A stretch of 46,276 bases of DNA from Azoarcus sp. (GTDB taxonomy: Bacteria; Pseudomonadota; Gammaproteobacteria; Burkholderiales; Rhodocyclaceae). The notes beneath the pieces are model-generated. The model ran no database searches and was not told where the DNA came from. It saw nothing but the letters and a program-made list of their open reading frames with translations. Positions 16,390-26,762 of the stretch are shown here, one piece after another. The stretch spans positions 1-46,276 of the forward strand of contig JAUSOD010000002.1 in assembly GCA_030656215.1 (NCBI GenBank). Direction: 5' to 3'. Position 1 is the stretch's first letter. Every line of letters begins with the position of its first letter. The position numbers were made by a program, and so were the translations under genes.

Positions 16390-18938
16390 AAATGAACATG
16401 GACAGACGCGCATTCATCAAGGCCAACGCGGTTGCAGCCGCAGCGGCCACAGCCGGGATCAGCATTCCGGTGGTCGCCCAGGCGCAGGCGGCAAACGGTG
16501 ACGGCACCAAGGTACGCTGGGACAAGGCGGCTTGCCGCTTCTGCGGTACCGGCTGTTCGGTGTTGGTCGGGGTGCAGAACAATCGCGTGGTGGCGACCCA
16601 GGGTGACCCGGATTCGCCGGTCAACCGCGGGCTGAACTGTATCAAGGGCTACTTCCTGTCCAAGATCATGTACGGCGAAGACCGCCTGACCAAGCCGCTG
16701 CTGCGGATGAAGAACGGCAAGTACGACAAGAACGGCGAGTTTGCGCCGATCACGTGGGACCAAGCCTTCGACATCATGGCCGAGAAGTGGAAGACGGCGA
16801 TGAAGACGCATGGCGCCGACTCGATCGCGATGTTCGGCTCCGGGCAATGGACGGTGTGGGAGGGCTACGCCGCGGCCAAGCTGTACAAGGCCGGCTTCCG
16901 CACCAACAACCTCGACCCCAATGCGCGCCACTGCATGGCCTCGGCCGTGGCCGGCTTCATGCGCACCTTCGGCATCGACGAGCCGATGGGCTGCTATGAC
17001 GACATCGAGAACGCGGACACCTTCGTGCTATGGGGCTCGAACATGGCCGAGATGCACCCCATCCTGTGGAGCCGCATCACCGACCGTCGCCTGACCCACC
17101 AGGGCAGCGAAGTGCATGTGCTGTCGACCTTCGAGCATCGTTCCTACGAGCTCGCCGACAACGCCATGATCTTCGTGCCGAACACCGATCTGGCAATCCT
17201 CAACTACATCTGCAACTACATCATTCAGACCAAGCGGGTGAACACCGAGTTCGTCAATCGCAACGTCAAGTTCAAGATTGGCGAGGGTGACATCGGCTTC
17301 GGCCTGCGCCCCAATCACCCGCTCGAGGCCAAGGCCACCAACAACGGTTATCCGGGTACCGATGGCAAGCCCAAGGGCGACACCGGTGCGGCCAAGGACA
17401 GCAGCTTCGACGAGTTCGCGAAGTTCGTGTCCGAGTACACCGCGGAGAAGGTGTCCAAGCTATCGGGCGTGCCGATCGACAACCTCAAGCGCATGGCCGA
17501 GGCCTATGCCGACCCGAAGCGCAAGGTGGTGTCGTTCTGGACCATGGGTTTCAACCAGCACACCCGCGGCACCTGGGTGAACAACATGATCTACAACGTG
17601 CATCTGCTCGTTGGCAAGATCTCCGAGCCGGGCAACAGCCCGTTTTCGCTCACCGGCCAGCCTTCGGCCTGTGGCACGGCGCGTGAAGTGGGCACCTTTG
17701 CCCACCGTCTGCCGGCCGATATGGTGGTCGGCAATCCGATGCACCGCGCAATCGCCGAGGAAATCTGGAAACTGCCCGAAGGCACGATTCCGGCCAAGGT
17801 GGGGCTGCATGCCGTAGCCCAGAGCCGCGCGCTCAAGGATGGCAAGGTCAAGTGCTACTGGACCTCGACCACCAACAACATGCAGGCCGGGCCCAACATC
17901 AACGACGAGATCTATCCGGGCTGGCGCAACGAGGAAGCCTTCATCGTCGTGTCGGACGTCTATCCGACCGTGTCGGCGATGTCGGCCGACCTGATCCTGC
18001 CCTCGGCGATGTGGACCGAGAAGGAAGGCGCCTACGGCAATGCCGAGCGTCGCACCCAGTTCTGGCGCCAGCAGGTGGCGGCGCCGGGCGAGGCCAAGTC
18101 CGATCTGTGGCAGTACATCGAGTTCTCCAAGCGCTTCACTGTCGAGGAAGTGTGGCCGGCCGAGCTCATCGCCAAAAAGCCGGAATACAAGGGCAAGACC
18201 CTGTACGACGTGCTCTTCGCCAACGGCCAGGTGAACAAGTTCCCGCTCGCCGATCTGGAGAAGGCCAATGGCCACGCCTGGAAGGGCTACACCAACGACG
18301 AGTCGAAGGAGTTGGGCTATTACCTGCAGAAGGGGCTGTTCGAGGAATATGCCCGCTTCGGTCGCGATCATGCCCACGATCTGGCCGACTTCGACGTCTA
18401 TCACAAGGCGCGCGGTTTGCGCTGGCCGGTGGTCGATGGCAAGGAAACCCTGTGGCGCTTCCGCGAGGGCTACGACCCTTATGTCAAAGCCGGGGAAGGG
18501 GTGAAGTTCTACGGCTACAAGGACAACAAGGCGATCATTTTTGCGCTGCCCTATCAGGACCCCCCGGAGATGCCGGACAAGGAGTTCGACATGTGGCTGT
18601 GTACCGGTCGCGTGCTGGAGCACTGGCACACCGGTTCGATGACCCGTCGCGTGCCCGAACTGCACCGTTCGGTGCCCGAGGCCCAGGTTTTCATGCATCC
18701 GGACGATGCCGCCAAGCGCGGCCTGCAGCGCGGTATGGCGATCAAGGTCGCGTCGCGTCGCGGCGAGATCGTTGCCCGGCTCGAGACCCGCGGGCGCAAC
18801 AAGCCGCCGGTCGGTCTGATCTTCGTCCCCTTCTTCGACGAAGGCCGGTTGGTGAACAAGCTCACGCTTGACGCCACCTGCCCGATCTCGAAAGAGACGG
18901 ACTACAAAAAGTGTGCGGTGAAGGTGATGAAGGCCTGA
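16386..18938 (+). CDS. napA: Periplasmic nitrate reductase catalytic subunit
   Basis: The 850-residue bis-MGD molybdoenzyme reduces nitrate to nitrite in the periplasm. A twin-arginine signal [16 protein letters not shown] is followed by an AQAQA cleavage region. The 4Fe-4S motif is [13 protein letters not shown] with a fourth cysteine in GLNCIKGY. C183 in NARHCMASA is the expected cysteine ligand to molybdenum. Further conserved stretches include [13 protein letters not shown] and a C-terminal [20 protein letters not shown]. Length and order fit monomer/heterodimer NapA. The ATG overlaps the napD stop; after the stop comes a very strong RNA hairpin. Confidence 0.97.
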   Translation: MKMNMDRRAFIKANAVAAAAATAGISIPVVAQAQAANGDGTKVRWDKAACRFCGTGCSVLVGVQNNRVVATQGDPDSPVNRGLNCIKGYFLSKIMYGEDRLTKPLLRMKNGKYDKNGEFAPITWDQAFDIMAEKWKTAMKTHGADSIAMFGSGQWTVWEGYAAAKLYKAGFRTNNLDPNARHCMASAVAGFMRTFGIDEPMGCYDDIENADTFVLWGSNMAEMHPILWSRITDRRLTHQGSEVHVLSTFEHRSYELADNAMIFVPNTDLAILNYICNYIIQTKRVNTEFVNRNVKFKIGEGDIGFGLRPNHPLEAKATNNGYPGTDGKPKGDTGAAKDSSFDEFAKFVSEYTAEKVSKLSGVPIDNLKRMAEAYADPKRKVVSFWTMGFNQHTRGTWVNNMIYNVHLLVGKISEPGNSPFSLTGQPSACGTAREVGTFAHRLPADMVVGNPMHRAIAEEIWKLPEGTIPAKVGLHAVAQSRALKDGKVKCYWTSTTNNMQAGPNINDEIYPGWRNEEAFIVVSDVYPTVSAMSADLILPSAMWTEKEGAYGNAERRTQFWRQQVAAPGEAKSDLWQYIEFSKRFTVEEVWPAELIAKKPEYKGKTLYDVLFANGQVNKFPLADLEKANGHAWKGYTNDESKELGYYLQKGLFEEYARFGRDHAHDLADFDVYHKARGLRWPVVDGKETLWRFREGYDPYVKAGEGVKFYGYKDNKAIIFALPYQDPPEMPDKEFDMWLCTGRVLEHWHTGSMTRRVPELHRSVPEAQVFMHPDDAAKRGLQRGMAIKVASRRGEIVARLETRGRNKPPVGLIFVPFFDEGRLVNKLTLDATCPISKETDYKKCAVKVMKA

Positions 18939-18956
18939 GACCACGAGGCGTGCAGT

Positions 18957-18994
18957 GCCTCAGCCTGTGCCGGCGAACTGGCACAGGCTGAGGC
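18957..18994 (+). other. Perfect 15-bp intercistronic hairpin between napA and napG
   Basis: GCCTCAGCCTGTGCC (18957-18971) and its exact reverse complement (18980-18994) enclose an 8-base loop GGCGAACT. It sits in the only sizeable gap (71 bases) inside the nap operon. No T tract follows, so it is not a standard terminator. It probably stabilises the upstream napFDA message or partly terminates transcription, lowering napGH relative to napA. Confidence 0.75.
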
Positions 18995-19009
18995 GAGCCC
19001 GCGACAATC

Positions 19010-19903
19010 ATGAGCGACATCCAAGATACGACCGATCGGGCACCAGCCGGTGCAGGCCCTGCGCCGCGGGGCACCACTACGTCCCGCCGCCGCTTCCTCA
19101 AGGATGCGGCCGGGGTGGCGGGTGGTGCCGGTCTGCTTGCGCTCGGTGCCGGTCTGTATGCGAAACAGGCGTCGGCCTTGCCGGCGACCGCAATCCGCCC
19201 GCCCGGTGCCTTGGCCGAGGCGGATTTTCTGGCGGCCTGCGTGCGTTGCGGGCTGTGCGTGCGCGACTGTCCGTATGACACCCTGAAGCTTGCCCGGCTG
19301 GGCGATGGGGTGGCCACGGGCACGCCGTATTTCGAAGCGCGGGATATTCCGTGCGAGATGTGCGAGGACATTCCTTGCGTGGTGGCCTGTCCGACCGGTG
19401 CGCTCGATCGCAGCCTCACCGATATCGGGGAGGCGCGCATGGGTCTGGCGGTGCTGATCGATCAGGAAACCTGTCTGAATTTTCTCGGCCTGCGCTGTGA
19501 TGTCTGTTACCGCGTGTGCCCGGTGATCGACAAGGCGATCACGCTCGAGCGCGTCCATAACCCGCGTTCGGACCGTCACGCGATGTTGCTGCCGACGGTG
19601 CATTCCGACCATTGCACCGGGTGTGGCAAGTGCGAAAAGTCCTGCGTGCTGCCGGGCGAGTCGGCGATCAAGGTGCTGCCGGCCAAGCTCGCGCAGGGTT
19701 CCCGCGCCGAGCACTATCGGCGGGGCTGGGAGGAGAAGGACGCGGCCGGCGGGTCGCTCATCGGCGAGCAGGTCGAGTTGCCGGTGCGCGGGCTCGAAGG
19801 CAAGGCGTTCGGGGATACGCGGGTGGGCCCGGGTGAAGGCCCGGGGTCGGCGCCGGTCCCATCGTCTGCGCCTGCCGGACTCGATTCGGGGTGGAAGCCA
19901 TGA
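19010..19903 (+). CDS. napG: NapG, periplasmic ferredoxin-type quinol dehydrogenase subunit
   Basis: The 297-residue protein has an N-terminal twin-arginine signal ([11 protein letters not shown]) and four cysteine groups for 4Fe-4S clusters: [35 protein letters not shown], and [11 protein letters not shown]. NapG works with the membrane protein NapH to pass electrons from quinol towards the periplasmic nitrate reductase. A Pro/Gly/Ser-rich C-terminal tail of about 30 residues is unusual. The gene starts after the hairpin and its stop overlaps the napH ATG. Confidence 0.94.
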   Translation: MSDIQDTTDRAPAGAGPAPRGTTTSRRRFLKDAAGVAGGAGLLALGAGLYAKQASALPATAIRPPGALAEADFLAACVRCGLCVRDCPYDTLKLARLGDGVATGTPYFEARDIPCEMCEDIPCVVACPTGALDRSLTDIGEARMGLAVLIDQETCLNFLGLRCDVCYRVCPVIDKAITLERVHNPRSDRHAMLLPTVHSDHCTGCGKCEKSCVLPGESAIKVLPAKLAQGSRAEHYRRGWEEKDAAGGSLIGEQVELPVRGLEGKAFGDTRVGPGEGPGSAPVPSSAPAGLDSGWKP

Positions 19904-20835
19904 GCACACCCGCCGTGAACACATCAACCACCACCGGCAGCCTTCCGCCAAACAGTATTCGCGGTGCCGCGCGGCGCGGGGTGCTGGCGCGCCCGGGGCT
20001 CGAGGCGATCGAGAACAAAGGCTGGCTGCGAGCGCACAAGTGGCTGCTGCTGCGGCGTGCGTCGCAACTCGGCATCCTGGCGCTGTTTCTGCTCGGGCCG
20101 TGGTTCGGCTGGTGGGTGGTCAAGGGCAATCTTGCCTCCAGCCTGACGCTGGGCGTGTTGCCGCTGACCGACCCGTTCCTGATTGTGCAGCAGCTTGCCA
20201 CAGGGCAGTGGCCGTATCGGGAAGCCCTGATCGGCGGCGGCATCGTGCTCGCGTTCTACCTGCTGCTGGGTGGCCGGCTGTTCTGCTCCTGGGTGTGCCC
20301 GGTCAACCTCGTCACCGATGCGGCGGCGTGGCTGCGGCGCCGGCTCGGACTCAAGGGCGGCAAGGCGCCAGCCGCAAAAACGCGCTACTGGCTGCTCGGC
20401 TTCGTGCTCGTGATTGCCGCTGCAACCGGGTCGTTGGCTTGGGAGTGGGTGAACCCGGTGTCGATGTTCCACCGTGGGCTGATCTTCGGATTCGGCCTGT
20501 CGTGGGGCATTGTTGGCGGCATCTTTTTCTACGATTTGTTGATTGCCCCGCGTGGCTGGTGCGGCCACCTGTGCCCGCAGGGTGCGTTCTACGGCCTGAT
20601 CGGTCGCACGGCGGTGCTGCGTGTTTCCGCAAACAGGCGCAGTGCCTGCAACGACTGCATGGACTGCTTTGCAGTGTGTCCCGAACCCCAGGTCATACGT
20701 CCGGCGCTCAAGGGCGTCGGGCAGGACCATCCGCTGATTCTCGATGGCGACTGCACCACCTGTGGTCGCTGCATCGATGTCTGTGGCAAAGACGTTTTCC
20801 GTATTTCGACACGATTTGACAGGAGCGAGTCATGA
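19900..20835 (+). CDS. napH: NapH, membrane quinol dehydrogenase subunit
   Basis: The 311-residue inner-membrane protein has four hydrophobic segments (for example [16 protein letters not shown] and [18 protein letters not shown]). Two cysteine motifs of the NapH/NosR type (FCSWVCPVN and WCGHLCPQG) lie next to membrane segments, and two C-terminal 4Fe-4S sites ([12 protein letters not shown] and [12 protein letters not shown]) follow. NapGH forms a second route from quinol, mainly ubiquinol, to nitrate. The ATG at 19900 overlaps the napG stop and has GGGGTGGAAG upstream. Its stop overlaps the napB start. Confidence 0.94.
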   Translation: MSTPAVNTSTTTGSLPPNSIRGAARRGVLARPGLEAIENKGWLRAHKWLLLRRASQLGILALFLLGPWFGWWVVKGNLASSLTLGVLPLTDPFLIVQQLATGQWPYREALIGGGIVLAFYLLLGGRLFCSWVCPVNLVTDAAAWLRRRLGLKGGKAPAAKTRYWLLGFVLVIAAATGSLAWEWVNPVSMFHRGLIFGFGLSWGIVGGIFFYDLLIAPRGWCGHLCPQGAFYGLIGRTAVLRVSANRRSACNDCMDCFAVCPEPQVIRPALKGVGQDHPLILDGDCTTCGRCIDVCGKDVFRISTRFDRSES

Positions 20836-21290
20836 CCAAGAAGACCCGACATTTTGCACTCGCGCTGCTGGCCGCACTGGGCCTGAGCGCTGCCACCGTG
20901 CCCGCCGGAGCCCAGACCGTCACCAGTATCCGCGGCGCCGACGTTTCTGCCCCGGAAGTCCCGGCCGGCGCGTACAAGGTGATTCCCGACCAGGCGCCGA
21001 TCCAGCGCGACTTCGTGCAGCAGCCGCCGCTGATTCCGCACAAGGTCGAGGGCTACGAGGTGAGCAAGAACTTCAACCGCTGCATGGACTGTCATTCCTG
21101 GAGTCGATACAAGGAGGCCGGGGCGACCAAGGTCAGCTTGACCCACTTCAAGGATCGTGACGGTGGCGAGCTGTCCAACATCTCGCCGCGCCGCTATTTC
21201 TGCATGCAGTGCCATGTACCGCAGATGGATACCGCGCCGCTGGTGGGCAACACATTCCAGCGCGGCGCAGGCCTGCGTCAGGCTCAATGA
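20832..21290 (+). CDS. napB: NapB, diheme cytochrome c subunit
   Basis: The 152-residue protein starts with a Sec signal peptide ending near AGAQ and carries two heme c sites, CMDCH at 84-88 and CMQCH at 124-128. H70 in IPHK and a second upstream histidine are candidate distal ligands. NapB is the electron-transfer partner of NapA in the periplasm. Its hemes must be attached by the Ccm system encoded just downstream. The ATG overlaps the napH stop. Confidence 0.95.
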   Translation: MTKKTRHFALALLAALGLSAATVPAGAQTVTSIRGADVSAPEVPAGAYKVIPDQAPIQRDFVQQPPLIPHKVEGYEVSKNFNRCMDCHSWSRYKEAGATKVSLTHFKDRDGGELSNISPRRYFCMQCHVPQMDTAPLVGNTFQRGAGLRQAQ

Positions 21291-21302
21291 ACGGGGATAG
21301 CC

Positions 21303-21926
21303 ATGACCGACAATAATAAAGGACTGCGGCACTGGCTGCGCAATATGGGTTGGGGGGCGATCGTGCTGTTGTTTGCCGCCGGTGTCGTGTTCTGGGGCGG
21401 CTTCAACTGGGCGCTCGAGGCAACCAACTCGGAGAAATTCTGCATCTCGTGCCATGAGATGCAGGTGAACGTGTTCAAGGAGTATCAGAGCACCGTTCAC
21501 TACCAGAACCGCACCGGGGTGCGTGCGACCTGCCCGGATTGCCATGTGCCCAAGGAGTGGGGGCCGAAGATGATCCGCAAGGTCCAGGCCTCGCGTGAGC
21601 TCTACGGCAAGGTCATGGGCACCATCGACACGCCGGAGAAGTTCGCCGCCGAACGTCCGCGCCTGGCCGCGAACGAGTGGCGCCGGATGAAGGCCAACAA
21701 CTCGCAGGAGTGCCGCAACTGCCACAACTTCGAGTTCTTCGACTATTCGGTACAGGGCCGGCGCTCCAATCAGGCGCACCAGTCGGGTCTGGCCGAAGGC
21801 AAGACCTGCATCGACTGCCACAAGGGCATCGCCCATTCGCTGCCGCCGGTGGACCAGAGCATCGGTGCCGATAAAGGTGGCGTAGCGCCCGAGGTGTTCC
21901 ACCCAATGGTACCGAAGGCCGAGTAA
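21303..21926 (+). CDS. napC: NapC, membrane-anchored tetraheme cytochrome c
   Basis: The 207-residue NapC/NirT-family protein has an N-terminal membrane anchor (residues about 16-38) and four heme c motifs: CISCH (47-51), CPDCH (77-81), CRNCH (137-141), and CIDCH (169-173). It oxidises quinol and passes electrons to NapB. With NapC and NapGH both present, the system has two routes from the quinone pool. It is last in the operon and is followed 11 bases later by a strong hairpin. Confidence 0.96.
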   Translation: MTDNNKGLRHWLRNMGWGAIVLLFAAGVVFWGGFNWALEATNSEKFCISCHEMQVNVFKEYQSTVHYQNRTGVRATCPDCHVPKEWGPKMIRKVQASRELYGKVMGTIDTPEKFAAERPRLAANEWRRMKANNSQECRNCHNFEFFDYSVQGRRSNQAHQSGLAEGKTCIDCHKGIAHSLPPVDQSIGADKGGVAPEVFHPMVPKAE

Positions 21927-21937
21927 GGTCTGAAGAC

Positions 21938-21966
21938 GGAGGGGGCGCACGCCCTGCGCCCCCTCC
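21938..21966 (+). terminator. Hairpin at the end of the nap operon
   Basis: GGAGGGGGCGCA, loop CGCCC, TGCGCCCCCTCC forms a perfect 12-bp stem 11 bases after the napC stop. The following bases are not T-rich, so it may be a weak intrinsic terminator, a Rho-assisted site or a 3'-end stabiliser. Some read-through into ccm is possible. Confidence 0.6.
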
Positions 21967-22029
21967 ATTGCATCGCCGGACTGCGTCCGGGATGGCGCGC
22001 GCCCCCTTGCTGTGGTTCAATCCCGCACC

Positions 22030-22656
22030 ATGCTCGAGATTGAAGACCTTGCCTGTCTCAAGGGCGACCGATTGTTGTTTCGTGGCCTCGCCTTGCGCAT
22101 GATGCCGGGTGAGTTATTGCGCGTTGCCGGACCCAACGGCGTAGGCAAGACCAGCCTGTTGCGGCTGGTCACCGGACTGGCCCTGGCCGAAGCGGGTGTC
22201 GTGCGCTGGCACGGTCTTGGCATCGATCGCGACCGCGAGGCCTTTCACCGCGAACTGCTCTATCTTGGCCATGCGCCGGCACTCCACGACTTGCTGACCC
22301 CGCTCGAGAATCTGCGCTTTGCCTGTGCGGCAGCCGGCGACGAGGTGGACGAGGAAATCTGCATGCAGGCGCTGGTGCGCATCGGGCTGGCCAATCAGCT
22401 CGATCTGCCGGCGCGGGTGCTGTCGCAGGGGCAGCGCCGGCGGGTGGGTCTGGCGCGCTTGTTTCTTTCTTCGCAGCGCCGTTTGTGGGTGCTCGACGAG
22501 CCCTTCACCGCACTTGATGTGGCCGCCGTGTCCGACCTTGCACAGACCCTCTCCGATCACTGTGCCGCCGGTGGCATGGTAATGCTCACTACCCACCAGG
22601 ATGCCCCCTTTGCTGTCCCGCCACGGGTGCTCGATGTCGGTGCCTACGCATGCTGA
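22030..22656 (+). CDS. ccmA: CcmA, heme exporter ATP-binding protein
   Basis: This 208-residue ABC ATPase has Walker A GPNGVGKTS (residues 34-42), signature LSQGQRRRVGLARLF and Walker B LWVLDEPF. In system I cytochrome c biogenesis, CcmAB uses ATP to release holo-CcmE from CcmCD. The ATG at 22030 is preferred to an in-frame GTG at 22012 because MLEIEDLACL matches the family's start. The last 7 bases overlap ccmB. It begins the ccmABCDEFGHI operon, 100 bases after napC. Confidence 0.94.
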   Translation: MLEIEDLACLKGDRLLFRGLALRMMPGELLRVAGPNGVGKTSLLRLVTGLALAEAGVVRWHGLGIDRDREAFHRELLYLGHAPALHDLLTPLENLRFACAAAGDEVDEEICMQALVRIGLANQLDLPARVLSQGQRRRVGLARLFLSSQRRLWVLDEPFTALDVAAVSDLAQTLSDHCAAGGMVMLTTHQDAPFAVPPRVLDVGAYAC

Positions 22657-23318
22657 GTACCTTCTTTGCCGTATTGCGGCGCGATTTGCTGCTGGCCTGG
22701 CGCAGTCGCTCCGACGTACTCGTGACCCTGGCGTTCTTCGTCATCGTGGTGTGCCTGTTTCCGTTCGGGGTCGGTGCCGAGCCCAATCAGTTGCGCGCGA
22801 TCGCGCCCGGCGTACTTTGGGTGGCAGCGCTGCTTGCGTGTCTGCTGTCGCTGCACCGCCTGTTTGCTCAGGACTACGCGGATGGAACCCTGGAGCAGTT
22901 GCTGCTGTCTAGCGAGCCTGCTGTGTTGTGGGTATTGGCCAAGGTGCTGGCTTTCTGGCTGACCACCGGTTTGCCGGTGGTGGCGGTGGCGCCGGGCCTG
23001 GCCCTGTTGCTTGACCTTGAGCAAGGAGCATTGCCGGTCCTTGCGTTAAGTTTGGCGCTCGGTACACCGATACTTGCGCTGCTGGGTGCGGTGGGTGCGG
23101 CACTGACCCTGGGCTTGCGTGGTGGCGGCATGCTGCTGGCACTGCTGATACTGCCGCTGTTCGTGCCGGTGCTGATTTTCGGTGCCGGGGCAGTGGAAGC
23201 CGAAGCTTCGGGCACGGGTGCGCTGGCGCATCTGCTGTTGCTAGGTGGCGGCCTGGCGGGTGCGCTGGCGCTGGCGCCCCTGGCCTGTGCCGCTGCGTTG
23301 CGTATTTCGACGGATTGA
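22650..23318 (+). CDS. ccmB: CcmB, heme exporter membrane protein
   Basis: The 222-residue protein begins FFAVLRRDLLLAWRS, typical of CcmB, and has about six hydrophobic segments, among them LVTLAFFVIVVCLFPFGVG and GGMLLALLILPLFVPVLIFG. The QDYADGTLEQLLLS segment is conserved in the family. It is the membrane partner of CcmA. The overlap with ccmA indicates translational coupling. Confidence 0.93.
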   Translation: MLSTFFAVLRRDLLLAWRSRSDVLVTLAFFVIVVCLFPFGVGAEPNQLRAIAPGVLWVAALLACLLSLHRLFAQDYADGTLEQLLLSSEPAVLWVLAKVLAFWLTTGLPVVAVAPGLALLLDLEQGALPVLALSLALGTPILALLGAVGAALTLGLRGGGMLLALLILPLFVPVLIFGAGAVEAEASGTGALAHLLLLGGGLAGALALAPLACAAALRISTD

Positions 23319-23324
23319 TCTGAC

Positions 23325-24122
23325 ATGGCTGATGGCCTGAACCTTGAAAAGAATCACATGAACGTTAAGCCCCGCGGCCCCAGCCTGTTCCGTTTTGCCG
23401 CACCGCAGATGTTCTATCCGCTGGCCGGTCGGCTGGCGCCATGGTTCGCCGCTGCGGCGCTTGTACTCACCGCAATCGGAATGTGGCTCAGTTTTTTCGT
23501 GGCCCCGACTGATGCGACCCAGGGTGAGGTCTACCGGGTGATCTTCATCCATGTGCCGGCGGCCTGGATGTCGATGTTCATTTATCTGGTGATGGCGTTC
23601 TGGGCGGCGGTCGGGCTGGTGATGAACACCCGGCTGTCCTTCGTCATGAGTCAGGCGCTGGCGCCCACCGGCGCGATGTTCTGTTTTGTTGCGTTGTGGA
23701 CCGGCGCCCTGTGGGGCAAGCCGACCTGGGGTGCTTACTGGGTGTGGGATGCACGTCTCACCTCCCAGCTGTTGTTGTTGTTTCTCTATTTCGGCTTCAT
23801 TGCGCTGACGCGTGCAATCGAGGATCCGCGCCGGGCCGACCGTGCCGGCGCGATCATCGCGCTGGTGGGGGCGGTCAACGTGCCGATCATCTACTTCTCG
23901 GTCAAGTGGTGGAATACGCTTCATCAGGGTGCCTCGGTCAGTTTGACCAAGGCACCATCGATGGCGGCCACGATGCTGGCCGGCATGCTGGTGATGGCAT
24001 TTGCAGCCTGGGCCTATACCCTGGCGGTGACGCTGTGGCGGGTGCGGCCGATGATACTGGAGCGTGAACGCCATACCGAGTGGGTGGGCGAGGTGCTCGA
24101 CAGGGAAAGGGGGCGCGGCTGA
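23325..24122 (+). CDS. ccmC: CcmC, heme-handling membrane protein
   Basis: The 265-residue, six-membrane-segment protein carries the tryptophan-rich motif WGAYWVWDARLT, which binds heme at the periplasmic face, and candidate histidine ligands in FIHVPAAWM and NTLHQGAS. CcmC loads heme onto CcmE. The first start at 23325 follows ccmB by 6 bases; an in-frame ATG at 23358 is also possible. The stop overlaps the ccmD start by one base (TGATG). Confidence 0.94.
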   Translation: MADGLNLEKNHMNVKPRGPSLFRFAAPQMFYPLAGRLAPWFAAAALVLTAIGMWLSFFVAPTDATQGEVYRVIFIHVPAAWMSMFIYLVMAFWAAVGLVMNTRLSFVMSQALAPTGAMFCFVALWTGALWGKPTWGAYWVWDARLTSQLLLLFLYFGFIALTRAIEDPRRADRAGAIIALVGAVNVPIIYFSVKWWNTLHQGASVSLTKAPSMAATMLAGMLVMAFAAWAYTLAVTLWRVRPMILERERHTEWVGEVLDRERGRG

Positions 24123-24340
24123 TGCAATGGGAATCGTGGTCCGCATTCTGGGACATGGGTGGGGCCGGCGCCTTTGTGTGGGGTAGCTATGGCGTGACCT
24201 TCGCGCTGGTCGCGCTGGAACTTGTGCTGGTGATGCAGCGTCGTAAGGACACCGTGAAACGGCTGTTGCGCTGGCGCCGTGCGGTGGGTAAGGATGGTTC
24301 GGGGCGCTTAGGCGCCGCCCAATTGGAGTCTGAGCAATGA
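24122..24340 (+). CDS. ccmD: CcmD, small membrane protein of heme export
   Basis: The 72-residue protein has one membrane segment ([17 protein letters not shown]) preceded by an aromatic, FVWGSYG, and followed by a basic cytoplasmic tail [15 protein letters not shown], the standard CcmD layout. It stabilises CcmC-CcmE interactions. It is easily missed because of its size. The ATG overlaps the end of ccmC, and its stop overlaps the ccmE ATG. Confidence 0.9.
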   Translation: MQWESWSAFWDMGGAGAFVWGSYGVTFALVALELVLVMQRRKDTVKRLLRWRRAVGKDGSGRLGAAQLESEQ

Positions 24341-24783
24341 AACCCCGTAGCAAACGTTTGATGCTGGTCGGTGGCGGCGTGGGGCTGCTGGTTGCAGCCG
24401 TGGCGCTGGTTCTGTCGGCGTTTCAGCAGAATCTGGTGTTTTTTCACACCCCCACCGAAGTCCTCGAAGGCAAGGCACCGACCGGCAAGACCTTTCGCAT
24501 CGGCGGATTAGTCGAGGATGGATCGATACAGCGCGAGGCCGATGGTCTGACCGTGCGCTTTGCGATCACCGATACGGCGAAAGTGATTCCGGTGAGCTAC
24601 CGTGGCACCTTGCCCGACCTGTTCAAGGAAGGAAAGGGGGCGGTGGTGCAGGGCACCCTCAGCCCGGATGGGCAGTTCCGTGCCACCGAGGTGTTGGCCA
24701 AGCACGATGAAAACTACATGCCGCCGGAGGCCGCCCACGCCGTGGAGCAGGCCCAGAAGGCTGGCGCAACGGTGAGCCAATGA
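24337..24783 (+). CDS. ccmE: CcmE, periplasmic heme chaperone
   Basis: The 148-residue protein has an N-terminal membrane anchor (residues 8-28) and an OB-fold periplasmic domain. H123 in the motif [11 protein letters not shown] forms the covalent bond to heme; Y127 is the conserved heme-iron ligand (HxxxY). CcmE carries heme from CcmC to CcmF. Both ends overlap neighbours by four bases. Confidence 0.96.
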   Translation: MKPRSKRLMLVGGGVGLLVAAVALVLSAFQQNLVFFHTPTEVLEGKAPTGKTFRIGGLVEDGSIQREADGLTVRFAITDTAKVIPVSYRGTLPDLFKEGKGAVVQGTLSPDGQFRATEVLAKHDENYMPPEAAHAVEQAQKAGATVSQ

Positions 24784-26753
24784 TCCCCGAACTCGGTCAC
24801 TTCGCCCTCGTGATGGCCTTCGCGCTTGCCCTGGTGCAGGCGGTCGTGCCCATGGTTGGTGCAGCACGCAACAATCCGTCGATGATGGCGGTGGCGCGTC
24901 CCGCGGCCCAGGGGCAATTTTTCTTCATCATCTTCGCCTACGGCTGTCTGACCTGGGCCTTCATCACCAGCGATTTCTCGCTGCAGCTTGCGGCGAGCAA
25001 CTCGCACAGTGACACGCCGCTGATGTACAAGATCACCGGGGTGTGGGGCAATCACGAAGGCTCGCTGCTGCTGTGGTCGCTGTCGCTGTCGCTGTGGACG
25101 GTGGCGGTCACGGTGTTCTCGCGTCATCTGCCGGAGGCCTTCATGGCGCGGGTGATCGGGGTGCTGGGCTGGGTCAGCCTGGGCTTCATCGCTTTCATGC
25201 TGGTCACCTCCAACCCGTTCGACCGCTTGCTGCCGGGTGCGCCCGAGGGGCGCGACCTGAACCCGCTGCTGCAGGATCCGGGCATGATCATTCACCCGCC
25301 GCTGCTCTACATGGGCTATGTCGGGTTCTCGGTCGCCTTCGCCTTTGCCATCGCGGCGCTGCTCACCGGCCGGCTCGATGCCGCCTGGGCGCGCTGGTCG
25401 CGGCCGTGGACCACGGTGGCCTGGGTGTTCCTCACCGCCGGTATCGCGGTCGGTTCGGCGTGGGCCTACTACGAACTGGGCTGGGGTGGCTGGTGGTTCT
25501 GGGATCCGGTGGAAAACGCGTCCTTCATGCCGTGGCTGCTCGGGACCGCGCTGATCCATTCGCTGGCGGTTACCGAAAAGCGCGGCGCGTTCCGCAGTTG
25601 GACCGTGCTGCTGGCGATCGGCGCCTTCTCGCTGTCGCTGCTCGGCACCTTCCTCGTGCGCTCGGGGGTGATCACCAGCGTGCATGCCTTCGCTACCGAT
25701 CCGGCGCGCGGCATGTTCATCCTTGCGTTGCTGGTGGTCGTGATCGGCGTGTCCTTGCTGCTCTACGCCTGGCGTGCGCCCAAGCTCACCGGTGGCGGCA
25801 GTTTTGGCCTGGTCTCGCGTGAGACGACCCTGCTCGGCAACAACGTGTTGTTTGCCGTGGTGTCGGCGTCGGTGCTGATGGGCACGCTGTACCCGCTGTT
25901 CCTCGATGCATTGAACCTGGGCAAGATCTCGGTTGGCCCGCCGTACTTCGAGGCGGTGTTCGTGCCGCTGATGACACCGGTGGTGGTGCTGATGATGTTC
26001 GGTCCCTTCCTGCGCTGGAAGGACGACGACTTCGGCGCCGCGGTGCGCAAGCTCGCGCCGGCTGCGGTGGCCAGTGTGGTCAGCGGTTTCGGCATCGCCC
26101 TTGCCATCGATCACGTCACTTGGCGCACCGTGCTCGGCCTGACGCTGGCCGCCTGGGTGGTGCTCGCCAGCCTGCAGCTCCTTGCCGGTCGGCTACGCGA
26201 ACGGGCCGGGGCGTCGGTGTCCAGCCGCCTGTCGATGATCCCCGCTGCGTGGTGGGGCATGTGGCTGGCGCACTTCGGCATCGGCATCTTCATCATCGGC
26301 GTCACCATGGTGGGCAGTATCGACTCCAACCTCGACCTGCGGATGAAGGATGGCGACCAGACCGAGTTTGCCGGCTACACGGTGCGCTTCCGTGGCGTGG
26401 TCGATGCGCCGGGCCCCAACTATGACGCCTCCCGCGCCACCCTCGAGGTCAGCCGCGACGGCAAGCCGATTGCTACGCTGCAGCCGGAGAAGCGGGTGTA
26501 CCGTGCAATGGGCATGCCGATGACCGAGGCCGCACTCGACATTGGCGTGTTCCGTGACGTGTATGTGTCGCTCGGCGAGCAACTGCCCGAGGGCGACTGG
26601 ATCGTCAGCCTGCACCACAAGCCCTTCATCAGCTGGATCTGGGCAGGCTGCATCTTCATGGTGCTGGGTGGCATTCTCGCCGCCGCAGACCGTCGTTATC
26701 GCCGTCTGGCCGAGCGCACCGCAGCTGCGGGCGCGTTGCAGCAGGCCACCTGA
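24780..26753 (+). CDS. ccmF: CcmF, cytochrome c heme lyase subunit
   Basis: The 657-residue protein has many membrane segments and the tryptophan-rich periplasmic motif [35 protein letters not shown] and [12 protein letters not shown] near the N-terminus are also family marks. CcmF takes heme from CcmE and, with CcmH/I, attaches it to CxxCH cysteines of apocytochromes such as NapB and NapC. The length is typical. It is followed 9 bases later by ccmG. Confidence 0.96.
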   Translation: MIPELGHFALVMAFALALVQAVVPMVGAARNNPSMMAVARPAAQGQFFFIIFAYGCLTWAFITSDFSLQLAASNSHSDTPLMYKITGVWGNHEGSLLLWSLSLSLWTVAVTVFSRHLPEAFMARVIGVLGWVSLGFIAFMLVTSNPFDRLLPGAPEGRDLNPLLQDPGMIIHPPLLYMGYVGFSVAFAFAIAALLTGRLDAAWARWSRPWTTVAWVFLTAGIAVGSAWAYYELGWGGWWFWDPVENASFMPWLLGTALIHSLAVTEKRGAFRSWTVLLAIGAFSLSLLGTFLVRSGVITSVHAFATDPARGMFILALLVVVIGVSLLLYAWRAPKLTGGGSFGLVSRETTLLGNNVLFAVVSASVLMGTLYPLFLDALNLGKISVGPPYFEAVFVPLMTPVVVLMMFGPFLRWKDDDFGAAVRKLAPAAVASVVSGFGIALAIDHVTWRTVLGLTLAAWVVLASLQLLAGRLRERAGASVSSRLSMIPAAWWGMWLAHFGIGIFIIGVTMVGSIDSNLDLRMKDGDQTEFAGYTVRFRGVVDAPGPNYDASRATLEVSRDGKPIATLQPEKRVYRAMGMPMTEAALDIGVFRDVYVSLGEQLPEGDWIVSLHHKPFISWIWAGCIFMVLGGILAAADRRYRRLAERTAAAGALQQAT

Positions 26754-26762
26754 GAATCGTTC

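Noticed and set aside
17460-18944. Minus-strand frame of 494 codons opposite napA
   Set aside because: Antisense to the highly conserved napA; no recognisable protein family.
24714-26114. Minus-strand frame of 466 codons opposite ccmF
   Set aside because: Low-complexity charged shadow of ccmF with no motif.
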